A stretch of 64,000 bases of DNA from Physcomitrium patens (GCF_000002425.4 NC_037254.1:12748934-12812933), one strand, 5' to 3'; numbered from the stretch's first letter, positions 1-12,925 are shown. Made by a program: numbers and translations. The notes: generated from the letters alone by a model not told the origin.

Positions 1-850
1 GGCGCTTGATAGGACCTCAGGGTTCAAACATCAAGAATATTCAGGTACCAAAGGATACTCACTTCACAGTGCAAGTTGTTGGATATTTTCACACCCATTC
101 TCCACAGACGGTTCCTGTTTTCTCCTTTTTCTGTTCTCTAAATTTCATGCATGATGGCATTGGTTTGAAATTTACCCTTTGTGTGGTATTTGAAAGAACG
201 AAAGCTGCGTCAAAGTTTTTGATCAGGTTATTAATGTTTTTGATGTTCAAAGCCTGCTGTATTTCTAATACCGGTCGCAGGAGATTTGGGTAATTTCTTA
301 CAAATCGCACATTTTAGATGAGAATTGTGGTAATTAATTACATTTTAGTGGTAATTGATTTTGGCACGAGTTTTTGTTTTTGATGTGATTCTCTTGTCTG
401 GAACAGAAAGTTTCTGACGCACGTATAAACATATCGGGAGATGGAGTTGTGACGATTTTTGCAAGAGATCAGGCCTCGTTTGATCTGGCAAAGCAGATGG
501 TTGAAGCATCAGTAGGGAAGGAAGTGGAGGTGGGGGGCACCTATTCAGCTAGAGTGGTGGCAATCAAGGACTTTGGGGCTTTCATGGAACTTAATGGAGG
601 TTATCAGGGTTTGCTTCATATCTCAGAAATCGCACATGAGCGCATTGAACGCGTATCAGACTATCTTTCCATTGGACAAGAGTTGTCCGTTGTCTGTATT
701 GGTCGTGACCTGCGTGGCAATCTAAAGCTGTCTCGGAAAATGACTTTACCCTTAGTTGTGCCAGAAAATGCCACTCAGCCACCGATTCCTGAATCTACAG
801 TCCCGAGGGCACAAGCTTCTAAAATCAAGCAGAATGTGACCGGGTCATAA
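1..850 (+). CDS. Polynucleotide phosphorylase, C-terminal KH and S1 part (partial, cut by window edge)
   Basis: This is the 3' end of a PNPase gene, a phosphorolytic 3'-5' exoribonuclease of organelle RNA turnover. Two exons are visible: up to 44 (donor after ATTCAG) and 407-850 (acceptor GGAACAG, stop TAA 848-850). They join in phase 0. The first carries the KH-domain GxxG segment (ALIGPQGSNIKNIQ). The second completes the KH domain (ISGDGVVTIFARD) and contains an S1 RNA-binding domain, from GTYSARVVAIKDFGAF to GNLKLSRK. A short polar tail follows. The RNase PH-like catalytic domains lie off the left edge. Plants have plastid and mitochondrial PNPases; I cannot decide which this is without the N-terminus. 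The gene converges on the minus-strand FAD oxidoreductase at 1802. Confidence 0.9.
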
Positions 851-1801
851 TTTCTCGTTTCATTTGCCTTAAGCATCATTAAGACACGGGTGGTTGATTC
901 GCTGGATGCCAACACCTAGGTTGCCAGATCTGGGCCTTTAAATCCTGAGATGGATAATGGACATCCATGTTCAAGCGTGTCTCTTGCAGGTCAGGAATTT
1001 GAAAAGGAGTCCTGGAGACGTTTTAGGGTTGCATGAGCACTTCCAGCAAGTGTGCTCCAACCTTCTGGTTTTTAAGGACCATGGTTGCAAAGCTAATTTG
1101 AACGACATTCATCTGAAGACAAGTGTGATATCAGATTGGTTTACGGCAATCCAATTTAGAAATTTAAACTCGTTTCCCAGCACAATTCTATGGTCACTTG
1201 GGATCTACCTATTGGAGGAATGTTCCTTGAAGCAATCTCATGATCAGCTGGTTAGTGTTTGGTCTATGATGAGCTCGAGTTTATGTAGCGTATTATTTTT
1301 GAGGCGGTTGCGGATGATGAAAACCTTGTGGTGCTCGCCCTGGGTGTGCGGTATAGTAAGCGCTGAAAAAAGACATGTAATTGACGTGTCAAGTTAGGGG
1401 ATGATGAAAATGAGTGCAACCACTGGGGTAAACAGTGGTGCACAACAGGCTTCGTTTGACTTGAATATTTTTGCAATCCTTTGTTGTGTGGAATTCTTGG
1501 GTTTAATCTCTTAATTTTGTTAGTTCCAGATAGCTAAGGTTTAGTGCAATGAGTGAGGTCTGTGTGGTTAAGCGACGTCCTCGTAACATTAGTTGAATCC
1601 AAACACAGTTAGGTTCCTCTTCAGTTCGGTTTGCTTCCTTGTTTGTAAGCACCAAAGTCATAAACGGTCCAATGTTGGTTGACAATTCGTACAGATTTAT
1701 GTACAGGAGGGGGAAGGTTACAGCGCATGAATGGATACATTTTCTCATTATTATACCAAAAATAACCGTAAAAGTACATGGAGTTGCACACTCTACGCCT
1801 C
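851..1801. other. Intergenic region between two converging genes
   Basis: This stretch holds the presumed 3' untranslated regions of the PNPase gene (+) and the FAD oxidoreductase gene (-). Short open frames here show no recognisable domain, and no RNA gene or repeat is evident. Confidence 0.5.
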
Positions 1802-3490
1802 TCATTTGGACGACGTCATCTTACAATCTGCCAACAACTCTTCCACTGCACGTCTTCCTGATACCAGTGCAGCGTCGAAGGTTGAAGAATAACGATGATC
1901 CCCGCAAACATACAGGCCTTGCTCAACCCTTGGGTTCTTAAGCAACATTGTTGGCGGGGCCTGATAAGGTTGAGCTAGGGAAATGCGGTATGTCCTAAGG
2001 TGCTGCCATGAATCGACTAATTGGGGTCCGAACCACGAGCGAAGCTCGGCCCGCACAGTGCCTTCCAATTCTGAGTCGGAAGTGTTTTCATGAAGGCCCA
2101 AAAGAGAAACCGAGACGAGGGTCTTGCCTGCAGGAGCATACGATGGTGCCACGGTTGTGGGAAAAAACATGTTATTTATGATCCCATTCTTTGTCCCGTT
2201 GAGAAGCAGGATGGGCTCGTTAACAGGTGAAGAATCTGCAGAGAAGTACAAGCAAGTCGTGCTGCGGGGTGGTTTCTCCACAGAAGGAGTGGTTGGAAGC
2301 TTCTCTCCCAACAACCGAGCTGCCTCTGGCCCCTCAGTAGCAACGACCACACCGTATTTAGCGCTGATCCCTCGTCCGTTTTCCAGCACCACTCCTGAGG
2401 TGACTCCTTTGTCATCTTTCTCCAACTTGGCAACACGTGAATTTAGCAGAACTGAACCCTGGGGAAGTTTGTCTGCCATTTGTTGAGGAATTGCGCCAAT
2501 GCCAGCTGCTGGAAGAGTGTTTGATCCTAATGCCAAGCACTTGAAGACAAACTCAAATAGCCTGGACGTGGTCTGCAGTTCCCTGTCGAAGAAAATCCCG
2601 CCAAAAAAGGGGCGGAAGAACCGATCAACCATCGCCTCAGAGAACCCCTCTGATTTGAGCCTGCTCAGGATTGTCGTCTCCTCGGAAGACAGAATTTCGT
2701 CAACTGGTTTAACAGCTGCTCTTATCCTAACAATCCCCACTATCACCTTATCTATCGCTGATCCAATAGGGTTAAACAAGGAACCCAAACCGTCTGTAAA
2801 GTGACGGATAGGATCAGCAACTCGATGGAATGCGCCGTTGAACCATACCAGAGCTCCCGCATAAAATGTTTGTAAGTTTAGAGCTTCATAGTCGAGTACC
2901 TTCTGTGCTTCCGGGTAAGCGGTGATAAAAATTTGAAACCCTCTGTCCAGCAAAAACCCCTGGTATGAATCCGTCCGCACTCGGCCCCCTACTCCGTCCG
3001 AACCTTCCACCAGCAGAAACGGAATCCCGTCCTGTGCACATTGTCTTGCTGCTGCTAAACCCGCCAACCCAGCTCCCACGATCACCACTCCCGTCTCAGT
3101 CCCGCCCCGCTCTGTATTACCACTGTCACCATCTTCCGATCCGGTAAGTTGTTCAGTTGCAACACTTGCCCTAACTTCAATTCCAGTTCTCTGGCGCCTC
3201 ATCGGGCATCCCCGAAGGCTCTTGTAATCAACTGTCATAAATAAACCTCCAGGTGAGTTGGTGGAACTGAGTCCAACCGTGGCATTGCGGAGAATTGGCT
3301 TATTTTGTAGAGCTCTAACACTGATGTTACAAAGTCGTGTCGACGAATAATTTGTTGGGCTGGAATTGTTATTGCCAGTAGAGCAGCCCTTGAAAGCAAG
3401 ACTCAACTGCACCGCAGACCCGTGTGAGATGACCATCGTGGCTTCCATTACTTGAACACGAGCTGCTGCCTGCGTAACGAACGGCGTCAA
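1802..3490 (-). CDS. Plastid-type FAD-dependent amine oxidase / desaturase-like oxidoreductase
   Basis: An uninterrupted 562-residue frame, so probably a single-exon gene. Residues 1 to about 108 are Ser/Arg/Asn-rich with few acidic residues, like a plastid transit peptide. The FAD-binding Rossmann motif VVIVGAGLAGLAAARQ lies at about 135-150, followed by the conserved E and GGRVRTD near 161-173. The FAD/NAD(P)-binding fold continues through LLDRGFQIF (about 180-188), and the C-terminal YVCGDHRYSSTFDAAL segment is the usual second FAD-contact region of amine-oxidase and phytoene-desaturase relatives. By recall it resembles the uncharacterised plant family that includes Arabidopsis At3g04650; the substrate is unknown. 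A second Met at residue 15 could be an alternative start. The 5' flank leads into the 74-bp repeat array. Confidence 0.87.
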   Translation of the reverse strand: MTPFVTQAAARVQVMEATMVISHGSAVQLSLAFKGCSTGNNNSSPTNYSSTRLCNISVRALQNKPILRNATVGLSSTNSPGGLFMTVDYKSLRGCPMRRQRTGIEVRASVATEQLTGSEDGDSGNTERGGTETGVVIVGAGLAGLAAARQCAQDGIPFLLVEGSDGVGGRVRTDSYQGFLLDRGFQIFITAYPEAQKVLDYEALNLQTFYAGALVWFNGAFHRVADPIRHFTDGLGSLFNPIGSAIDKVIVGIVRIRAAVKPVDEILSSEETTILSRLKSEGFSEAMVDRFFRPFFGGIFFDRELQTTSRLFEFVFKCLALGSNTLPAAGIGAIPQQMADKLPQGSVLLNSRVAKLEKDDKGVTSGVVLENGRGISAKYGVVVATEGPEAARLLGEKLPTTPSVEKPPRSTTCLYFSADSSPVNEPILLLNGTKNGIINNMFFPTTVAPSYAPAGKTLVSVSLLGLHENTSDSELEGTVRAELRSWFGPQLVDSWQHLRTYRISLAQPYQAPPTMLLKNPRVEQGLYVCGDHRYSSTFDAALVSGRRAVEELLADCKMTSSK

Positions 3491-4302
3491 CAGTTGCCGT
3501 AACTACACTCGATCACGACCAGCACATCACACCACATTCGCAATCATTCTAACGAAGAAGAAAATGCACAACAGAGGGAACAAAAAGCTCTACCACACAA
3601 CTCCACTACCGTGAAGTGTAAACCCAAATCTCTACACGCGAGACACCGAGAAGCTCAATCAACCCAAACAATGCACTCCTCCAATACCTTTTTCTCTTTT
3701 TTAAAAAAAATAAGAAACTACAGAGTCCCGAATTCGGAATTCCAAATCCACTTCCGAAACCTTCCCGTGCGAGCTACGAGACGCTTATTGGCACCATCCC
3801 CTCGAACCTGCTCCACCCAAATCACATATCCCACAGCCCACGTCCTCTCAGCTGCAGAGGCTGGGCTGCAGAAGCAGGAGTGACGCGACCAAAGTGGATC
3901 AAAGGAAGTCTGTGTACCCAATACACGCAGCGTGGGCAACGTGGGAGGCTACATGAAGCCAGCGAAATTGCAGGCGAGAGAAAGAGCGAGCGAGAGCACC
4001 AGAACACACACACACCCACTCAGTGATTGATTGCGGTGTAGCGGAGTGATGCGATGCGATGCGGCCATAAGGGCCGTGGGGTTGGTGATAGGGGGTAGCC
4101 GTGGCGGTGGTGGTGGGGGGGGGGGTGGGTGCCGCGGAGGGCAACGAATGGCAGAATGGAGATCGTTATCTAAATGGGGGTTATCCAGATGGAATGGTGC
4201 CTTCCTTCAATCCTTCCTTTCCTTCCTTCCTTTCCCACTCCCCATCTATCTGTCTATCTATGCTTCCTTTCTCTAACCCCCCTTCTTTCACTTTTTTCAA
4301 TC
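3491..4302. other. Upstream region of the FAD oxidoreductase gene
   Basis: This is the probable promoter and 5' UTR of the minus-strand gene ending at 3490. It contains a G-run near 4110-4126 and a pyrimidine-rich stretch from about 4200 (TTCC and TCTA simple-sequence patches). I see no convincing gene. Confidence 0.4.
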
Positions 4303-4672
4303 TCTCCTTTCACTTCGGTTTTCTGAGTTGGTGTTTTGCCGATTTCTCCATGTTTTCTGTGCTTCTTTGTGTGGTGTCTCCTTTCACTTCGGTTTTCTGA
4401 GTTGGTGTTTTGCCGATTTCTCCATGTTTTCTGTGCTTCTTTGTGTGGTGTCTCCTTTCACTTCGGTTTTCTGAGTTGGTGTTTTGCCGATTTCTCCATG
4501 TTTTCTGTGCTTCTTTGTGTGGTGTCTCCTTTCACTTCGGTTTTCTGAGTTGGTGTTTTGCCGATTTCTCCATGTTTTCTGTGCTTCTTTGTGTGGTGTC
4601 TCCTTTCACTTCGGTTTTCTGAGTTGGTGTTTTGCCGATTTCTCCATGTTTTCTGTGCTTCTTTGTGTTGTG
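4303..4672 (+). repeat. 74-bp tandem repeat, five copies
   Basis: Copies begin at 4303, 4377, 4451, 4525 and 4599, each starting TCTCCTTTCACTTCGG and ending TTTGTGTGGTG. The first four look identical. The fifth differs only near its end (GTGTTGTGACTC). Because 74 is not a multiple of three and the unit has no stop in any forward frame, every forward frame is open across the array. Those frames are an arithmetic consequence of the repeat, not evidence for a protein. Confidence 0.97.
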
Positions 4673-6967
4673 ACTCATTTTTCTAGAAATTTTCAGTTCA
4701 ATCGTTGTCAAATTCTTCTTCTTTTTCTTCTCAACTTATTTTATTTTTAGGGTTGTTCAAAAACATCATTAGAAACTTGTCGCCTCTCCATCTTGTAAAG
4801 TTTTAAGAATGAAATTCTTGAATTCGTTGGATGTTGTTGATATATATATACATATATGTATAGAAAAATGTTAAAATAATTCACTCATTTACTAAATTGA
4901 TTCATTGTATTGTAACCATCATTAGAAAAATGGATCACCTCCAAAAGCCATCATTACAATCATGGCCTTCATCACTACTTTCCTTCTCCCAAGCCTTCTT
5001 TATTCCAAAAAATCCCCCCTCCCCCTCTCCCTTTCCATGTTTTCAGCTTTCATCTGCACTCTCTTCATTCTTTTCCTTTCCAATTGTGTAAGTCTCAATC
5101 TAGAGTTCTTCTCAACAATATTTTGAGAGCTGTACATCTACCTCTTTTGTACTTAGCTTACTTGTCATGCCTAGTGCTATATTGTTGTCACTCTCCTATC
5201 CCTTCATTTTTCTAAAGAAGCTGCTAATTTAATTAACATTCTTTTTGTTGTATCAATTATTATTATGTGGTTCAATTTGACTTCTTTTTTTCTTTTCTTT
5301 TCTTTTATTAGTATTTTTTTTTTTTTGCCATGAATAGAGACTTCAATTTTTTATCATGATTTATATGGACTTTTTTGGTTAAATGTAGTTACTTTGGAAT
5401 TGGGATTATCTTTGTATTTGGAAGTAGTTATTTATATATTATATAAGCATCTTTTATTTAGAAGGTGTATTGTGACAAGATAAGTCTAATTGTTGCATTG
5501 TGTTTGATTTTATATGTGAATATGATTCTTACATGTCATGTGGAATTTTTGAGTGAAATTCTTTTGATTTGATATCTTCTTATGGTGTTCATGAGAGTGA
5601 TTTGGATTGGACTCTTTGTTGATTTTGTTATGTATTTGTCTTGAATTAATATCTTTAAACATAACTCTACAAAGTCATATTTGTGAAGTTGTCAATTTGG
5701 TTGTATGTTTAGTTTGTAGGTTGTCACATCTTGATAAATAGCAATGTGGATGCAAGTTTGATGTATGTTGTGAGTCCTCTAAAGCTTGAATTTTGGATAA
5801 GTATCTTTTTTCATCTTATCAATGTATAATTGACTACAACTCAATCTTAGCATTATAATCCTTCTTGAGTTTAATAAACTCAAAATATTATGAGATCAAT
5901 TCAATATGAGAGTTGTCTATAGTTTAAGTTTACATTTTCTATTGCTACTAAATAAAAATAAAAATTCTACCTATGCAATCTAACACTACAATTCAACTAG
6001 GATCTTAGTTCCATCTTACCACCCCAAGAACTTTAAATGCTCCTTCCAAGTTTCACAAAAACTCTTTAAGACTTAAAAACCTCGTAAAAGCTTCACATAA
6101 AGAATCAAGTCTACATCTTACAATTAAGACCTCTTCCATAATTCTATGTTCCCTTTGGAAATGAGGAATGCTTTCTTAGAACACCTTACAATTGTCCTTC
6201 TAAGATTCTTTACAAATTCGATGAGCTACTAATTCTTCGATCTTGCTACTCTTGATTTAAGGAGAAAAGCCTTATCATGGTTGTCACTCAGACATGCACG
6301 CCAATGATATTATATGTGCTTTTGGATCCAACAAATTTGAATGTACATTGTAAAGACTTCACTGAGAGCTTATATAGAATAAATAAGTTTCATGAAGAAC
6401 TTTTGACTAAGGTTCATACAATTGGAAATGAAATAAATGAAAGGGATTAGCATGAGAGTTAAGAATGGAAGGAAGTAGGGGGATGGATTTTAGAATAAAA
6501 AAAACTAGCAATGAAAAAAACAAAAGTTCAGAATAAAGGGCGTTGAAATGATGGCTATAATTATAATAATGGTTTTTGGAGATGATCCATTTTTTTTAAT
6601 GATGGTTACAATAAGATAAGTTGATTTAATAAATGAATGGATTATTTTAATAATTTTTTATATATACTTATAAGTTTTTTTATGTAATAATATTGAAAGA
6701 TTTATGATATCTAGATTTGAGTAGATTTTTGTTAAATGAAATTTTTGAAAGATATTTGAGAATTATTGAAAATCAACCTATTCCAAGATGCCACCAAGAA
6801 GGTAGAGAGAAAATTTTCTTAATTAAAATAAATTAAATATATTATTTTTATTTATTTTATATTATGAATCATATTATCTATTCATCTTTTAAATTCAAAT
6901 ATATTATATATTTAAATATGTGCTTACAAGACCATATACAAATATTGAGTAGGTTAAAATTGAATTG

Positions 6968-7010
<43 letters not shown>

Positions 7011-8400
7011 TTTTAAAATAATATAAATACAAAAATATATTCAATCTTGTATGCATTTTTGTATTTATAAGCTTAAAACTTATTATCTAAGATTTGGAAA
7101 AGAACTTCATATAAAAACTTACTATGAAGTTTTAATGATTTTTGAAATAAATATAAATAAGTTAAAAAATATTCTAGAAGTTTTAAAATATTATTATTAA
7201 TTTGATTTTAAATTTGATGTAAAGAAGTTACACACATGTTATTATAAAAAAAATTTCTTATAATAATAAACATCAAAAATATTTACTCAAATATGTATTA
7301 TTGAGTATTTTTTCCAAATTTAAATACACCATAAATATACTCTATGTGAGATATTTAATTTTGATTTTTAAAATTTAAAATTTAGATAAATCTTTGTTCA
7401 TATTGACTAAATTATCTATTGATGAGCATTATATGATTTTCTTAGAATTAAAAATTTCAAAACATGTTGATATATAAATTCTAGAATAAAAATTTCTTTA
7501 AGCGCTAAATTCTACAAAAGTTTAAAGAGTGCTATGCCACATTTGTTTTGATAGATGTTGTAAGTATGGCAATCAACCTAAAGTTTTTGTTTTTAAATTT
7601 TTTTTTATATAGATTTTTTTATTATTTAAAAAATTAAATAAATAAAATATTTTTTAAAAAATATTTTTATTAATTAATATTTTTTATTTTTTACTTTTTT
7701 TCTATATAAAAAATTTATTTTTATGTTATAAAAAGAAAATCATTCAAAGACATGAATCACAAAGAACAAAGAATCAATATATTCTTGTGTTACTATAAAA
7801 GAGTAGATAATAACTCAAAAATAGTATAATATTAAGACTATAATAACTATTGTTAAATATAAAGCATTGGCAAGAGTGAAAAAGACCTCACTCTTGCCTC
7901 CATATATACTAACTAGGATCTATGGGGCAACATTCTACATGACCTTTGATATATGCTTATCTTGCAAAACACATGTCTAACTTGCAAGATAAGTTTCCTA
8001 AATGTGTGCCACATAGCTAACTTGTACCATAAGTCATCAACATGTGCAATACTTGGCTAACTTGTTGGCCAAGTTTTTAACCTACCAATCACCTATAATT
8101 ATGTAAAAAGTTGAATTTGCATCTATAAAGATTCTAAAAAGTTTTTCCACAAGATTTTATCAATTTTATTTACTTCTATTTAATTCTATCTAATTCCTTT
8201 AATCTATGTAAATATGTATGTCCATGACACTTGTTAAATAAGCACTTACAAAATACATCCAAAGATATTTTAGATTTTTTGAATATGTAATTTTAGAAAA
8301 ATATTCTATAGTACAAAAGGTTTTAAAAGTAAACAAAAAAGCATTGTTCATGATATAATTTTATTGTTTTGCAAGATTTTAATAATAAATCTACAAAAAA
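4673..8400. other. AT-rich intergenic DNA without recognisable genes
   Basis: Very AT-rich sequence with homopolymer runs and a long TA microsatellite near 6970-7001. No frame shows a conserved domain and no LTR or terminal inverted repeat was recognised. Base composition changes abruptly near 8400, at the start of the IF-3 gene's upstream region. Confidence 0.5.
6970..7001. repeat. (TA)n microsatellite
   Basis: An uninterrupted run of alternating T and A within AT-rich intergenic DNA. Confidence 0.9.
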
Positions 8401-9120
8401 TAAATCTATGTGAAATACATAAAACACCAAGAATACGAGAGTCCTGGGAGGACACCCACACAGAAGTTCGTCCGCCACGTCACACCCATCGGAAAGGGAG
8501 TCTCAAACCCAGCCAAGCCAGGGCCGGAAGGAGGGAGAGAGAGCGGGACCCATCCACGCTGGCCTAACTCGGAGTGAGCGGAGCGAAGGGACGCAAATCC
8601 AGTCACTTGTCGTGGCGGCCACGTTGGCAAGCCACGTCAACCGGGAGCTTGAGAAAACGCATGTGTGAAAGGGAAGACGAAAGAGGAGTGGTTGGGGAGG
8701 GTAGCACCCAAGCCCGTGGAAGACAATGGAGGGCGAAAAGGAGGGATCACCCAAACCCGTGGAAGGCAAGGCAAGGCGAAGAAGAGGGAGGTGAATGCAA
8801 GAGTGAGAGAGAGTGAGCCATGGCGGCTCTTCCCTTTCCTTTTACTTTCCTTCCTGAAACCTTATCCCGATGGGAGGGAGTTTGCTTTTTATTGCTTCCT
8901 GCTACTATTGCTCGCTCGCCGCAGAGGGCGACGCTCTTAGGCGCCACAAGTCTCTGCGCTACGTAAACGCAATTGGGTCCAAACCAAAACCAGGCTCTAC
9001 CGACGCCTTATGGCTACTACTACTACTACCACGATCACAACTCTGCCTTGAAACTGTTACTCGCCATCGTGCCTCTATTGCCGAGGGAGGAATCATCAAA
9101 ACCAAAACCTCTGAAAAGAT
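8401..9120 (+). promoter_or_regulatory. Putative promoter and 5' UTR of the IF-3 gene
   Basis: A GC-balanced, purine-rich stretch between AT-rich DNA and the IF-3 start codon. Several short frames are open but share no domain and overlap each other. A TGA in frame with the IF-3 start lies at 9112-9114, so the coding region cannot extend further upstream in this exon. Confidence 0.4.
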
Positions 9121-11742
9121 ATGGCAGTTCTGAGGTCAGGGCTCTTTCTCGCACCTCCAGCGTCGCTCTCCTCACACAGCGCCGGCGCCATTCGAGATGA
9201 CTCTGGACGGACAAGTGTTTCCTACTGCGGAGGATGCTTGAGTGGCAACGCCGGAGATGTGAGTGAGAGGTTGAATCCTGGTGGGTTGATTATTGGGAAT
9301 GGCGCTTGTAGTCGAGGTAGGCTCGTGGTTGTTGGTAGAGCCGGTGGGTCTCGTCCTGCTGCGGGGGCCAGACGGCCGCGCCCGCAACCGAACAGGCGTT
9401 CCGGAGCGAAGGAGCCTCAGGATGAGGGTGGACCGCTGCTTAATGGCGACATCAGGTGGGTTTTTGGTTGCCGTGCACGCTTGGTTGCTTGTGAGTGGCA
9501 GCTGTGTGCAAGTTTCTTTTGGTTTGGTGTGCAACGAGGGGGACATTTGCAGTCAATTCCGATCCTACTTCTCACAATTAGGATGGATTACAATGCAGAG
9601 TTCCCTCTGTTAGGCTCCTCGACGAAGAACAGAACATGGTACGTGAAATTGTCTAAATTTCCAGCCATTTGTTCTCGAAGGTTTTATCGAGATTGAGCTG
9701 CGAATAGTGTCGCTCGTAGATATCAATGGGGGTGTTAATTCGAAGGCGGATGAACCCTTACAGTTTTGGTCTTTGTTACGACTGTTTAGCATAGAAAAAT
9801 ACTCACATATATTCTTTGCTACAGGTTGGAGTGGTTCCAACAGCCGAAGCACAGCTACGGGCAAGAGATGCTGATTTAGATCTTGTAAGAGCTTTTCTCT
9901 TGTTGGGGTTTAAATCGTTCTTGGGTTAACCTTTAGGAAGTGAAGTGAACCTGGAGTTGGGCGGAAATATGAATGTCAATTGGATTTTTCGATGCATTTT
10001 GGAATGCACTTTTAGGGTCATGGTAAAACAGTTAATTGCTTTGGGGACTTGTTTTCTGAGTCCCTTTTTGGACGCTCTTAATTTAGCGTCTGCGTGGATT
10101 CATGACCTACCACAATTTTGTTTGCCCTAATACAGTAGTCTAGGTTTTGAGGTTTTGAGACCAGAGGAAGTTGAAGCTAAACGTTGTCTCACACTCTTGC
10201 AGGTAATGATAGCTCCAGATGCAGACCCCCCTGTGTGCAGAATAATGGATTACAGGTAAGTTTGCAAGATTATCAGACTGATGCAATCTCTTTGTTAAAA
10301 TGGGTTGTCGAAACATTTTGTTGCGTGCTTACTAAAGAGATTGTTTTATCTTTATACAGTAAGTACAGGTATGAAGCTCAGAAGAAGAAAAGAGAAGCTC
10401 AGAAGAAGGCTATTGGTAATTTCTCCTTGCTGTCATTGTTAATTGCCAATGGGTCAATTTTTCTTGTGATTATCTTGGGGTTTCATGTATGCTCTTAAAC
10501 GCCCACATTTAGTTTTTCAATTTACTTTTTCTTTCGAATATGGAGATTGTGCTATCCGGTCGCTTGATCTTTGAAGTGACAGGTGATGTCGTGATATAAA
10601 GTTTGGTCATGTTGAGTAGAGGGTTTCGATAGATCAGAATCTTTGTGCAGAAGCTACTTGCATGCTTTGATATTTGCTTTTGGAAGCATAAATCCCACGA
10701 CTCTGGAACATAGCGATAGCGTTGTTAGAAAAGCATCTGTGGTCATCGAGGATTTTCCTTAATTTTATTAAGCTTGGGGTATACTCATTTTGTGTGCACA
10801 AGGAGATATTATACCATTGCATTCTCATGGTTATGTTTCTGTTATTGCTCTGTGGTCTACAGCAAGTCGGCAGGATCTTAAAGAGTTGAAAATGAGGTAT
10901 TTGCTTATGATCTAGCAACCATCTAATTTCAATCTCTCAAATCATCAGTGAAGTTTTTGGGTTACCCGTTGTTTTATCTGATGTGCAAAGTTAGAGCATC
11001 ATGATTATAGCTTTTTCGCCCTTCTCATATTGCAACTATCATGAATACTAGTTACTCGTATACTATATAATAAGCGTAACTTAGTACCTGTGCTGTCCAG
11101 ATATAACATTGATACTCATGATTACCAAGTGCGTCTGCGATCTGCAATGAAATTCTTGAAGGATGGTGATAAAGTAAGCATCTGCCATGTGATACTATAT
11201 AGGTTCTGCATTGTTTGGAAAGTTATATATGAGTAGGGTTACAAGAATGTCAAAAACTTACTGGTGAAATGTGGGTCTGAAACTGGTTTAATTGCTCTAC
11301 AGGTGAAAGTGGTCTGTCAGTTCAAAGGACGAGAGATGGATTTCAAGGATTTGGCTTTTAAGTTATTTCAAAAGTTTATAGATGATATCGGAGAGGTACA
11401 TGTAAAAGAGCCCTTCTCATGTGATGCGCACTTCCGCTGTTACTGTGTAATCCTTCATCTCCTGTACGCTGTAAGACATTAACACATATATACTGTTCAA
11501 TAATTGACATATTGTGGGAACGATTTGGTATTGTACAGTTGGGAGTTGTTGAGAGCAAAATGGCAATCGAAGGAAGACAAATGATAATGTTGCTGGGACC
11601 AAATAAAACTGCTGTTGCCAAGCTACAGCCTGAGAAAAGTACTGAGAAATCCAAATCTAAAGAGCAAGATAATGGAAAGCCCAGTTCAGAAAGCACAACC
11701 ACTGTAGAACTCGAGACGGCTCCTGTATCTGACGATACCTGA
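9121..11742 (+). CDS. Translation initiation factor IF-3, plastid type (nine exons)
   Basis: Encodes a bacterial-type IF-3, which binds the small ribosomal subunit and checks start-codon selection, here expected in the plastid. Exons: 9121-9455, 9599-9638, 9825-9884, 10203-10255, 10360-10415, 10863-10896, 11101-11173, 11303-11395, 11539-11742. All introns are GT/AG and the frame is kept throughout, giving about 315 residues. Residues 1 to about 108 are Ser/Gly/Arg-rich and transit-peptide-like. The IF-3 N-domain follows (NGDIRVPSVRLLDEEQNM, then VGVVPTAEAQLRARDADLDL), then the signature DADPPVCRIMDYSKYRYEAQ, a basic linker helix, and the C-domain (DTHDYQVRLRSAMKFL, VVCQFKGREMDF, EGRQMIMLLGPNK). 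An acidic/Ser-rich tail ends the protein, as in plastid IF-3s. An in-frame stop 7 bp before the ATG fixes the start. Confidence 0.93.
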
Positions 11743-12414
11743 ATTTGTTAAGACACAGTTAGGTACGAGACGCCAAGTCGTCTAGTAATGAAGCTGCTAT
11801 CCAGTGTCTGATAACTGCACATACAGTTAGATTGGTTTTTACTCATTTTTGCAGTTTTAATGTGATTGGTAATTTGTAACATCCGTTTGACCTCGGCGGT
11901 TTATGACTGCCCAATGTATTCACACACGCTCAATTAGCATAAGAGATTCAGTACTTTCGTCATCTTATTGACCATTTACATTGCTTACTTTCGTCTCGTC
12001 CCAGACATTGCAATCAGTTTATCTTCAACAGAGGATCCACGGACATTAGCTAACACTTGTGGTACATGCTGCTTCTCAAACTAGTTTATGTATTACACCA
12101 TTTGGTAAGCGGACATGTGCTATAAAACCTGGCTGATGATCTGCAGAGAAATTTGTAGCTGAGACATTTGTAGTCTAAGCTTTTGGTAGATTGCTATTTC
12201 TGTGGATCGTCGGATTGGAATCTGGACGTAATGTTCCGAAATACCACACATTATTTAACATTCTATTGCCAATTCTCTAATCCCTTACAGTACCCGAAAA
12301 CAGAATGTCTGGACTCAGATGGGAACTAATGAATACTATGGACCTAGTTTTTAGATTGGGATCGTCGTTCCCTTCTGAGTTGTTAACATTGATGTGTGTA
12401 TAGATATATGTACG

Positions 12415-12442
<28 letters not shown>
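12415..12442. repeat. (TA)n microsatellite
   Basis: A TA run followed by a partly duplicated block: the string CTCACAGTAGAT occurs twice, at about 12452 and 12502, separated by CT/TA simple sequence. Confidence 0.8.
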
Positions 12443-12445
<3 letters not shown>

Positions 12446-12921
12446 TGTCTCTCACAGTAGATGGAAATATCTCTCTGTATATATATTCTCTCTCTCTCAT
12501 CTCACAGTAGATTGATTTATTTTTTTGTCTTAATTTTTTTTATTGCAGAGTAACAAATTGCTTTTCTTACAAAAAATCCAAAACACATAGTAACAACAAA
12601 TACATAATAATTGTCTAATTTTCCATAAAGAGCATTAATAAACAAAATCGTTTTTATTCTATAGATTATCTATTCTTAAAGTTTACAAATCAAAATCAAT
12701 AAGGATATTTAACAAAAACAAACTAGACTAGTAAATTGTTTAAAAGAATTAGAATAAATAAAATAAAGTTCATGGTATATTATATGTATTGTGACTTATT
12801 ATAATATCAAAAAGTAACTTTAGAAAAATTAAATTTATTAAATTGAATACCTAATCAAAATTTTAAATTCACAAGACCAATAATAATTCCAAATGATTAA
12901 AAAAAAATAGTCATTTGACAA

Positions 12922-12925
<4 letters not shown>

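Noticed and set aside
4336..4750. Overlapping 70-88-residue Cys/Phe-rich open frames across the 74-bp array
   Set aside because: They are the same repeat read in shifted frames; 74 is not divisible by three and the unit lacks stops.
8503..8947. Overlapping frames on both strands upstream of IF-3
   Set aside because: Arg/Ser/Glu-rich, mutually overlapping, no domain; more likely 5' UTR and promoter.
9577..9638. IF-3 exon 2 starting after the acceptor ATTAG at 9581
   Set aside because: That border leaves the wrong phase or an odd junction. The acceptor AATGCAG before 9599 gives NGDIRVPSVRLLDEEQ, the conserved IF-3 start, in frame.
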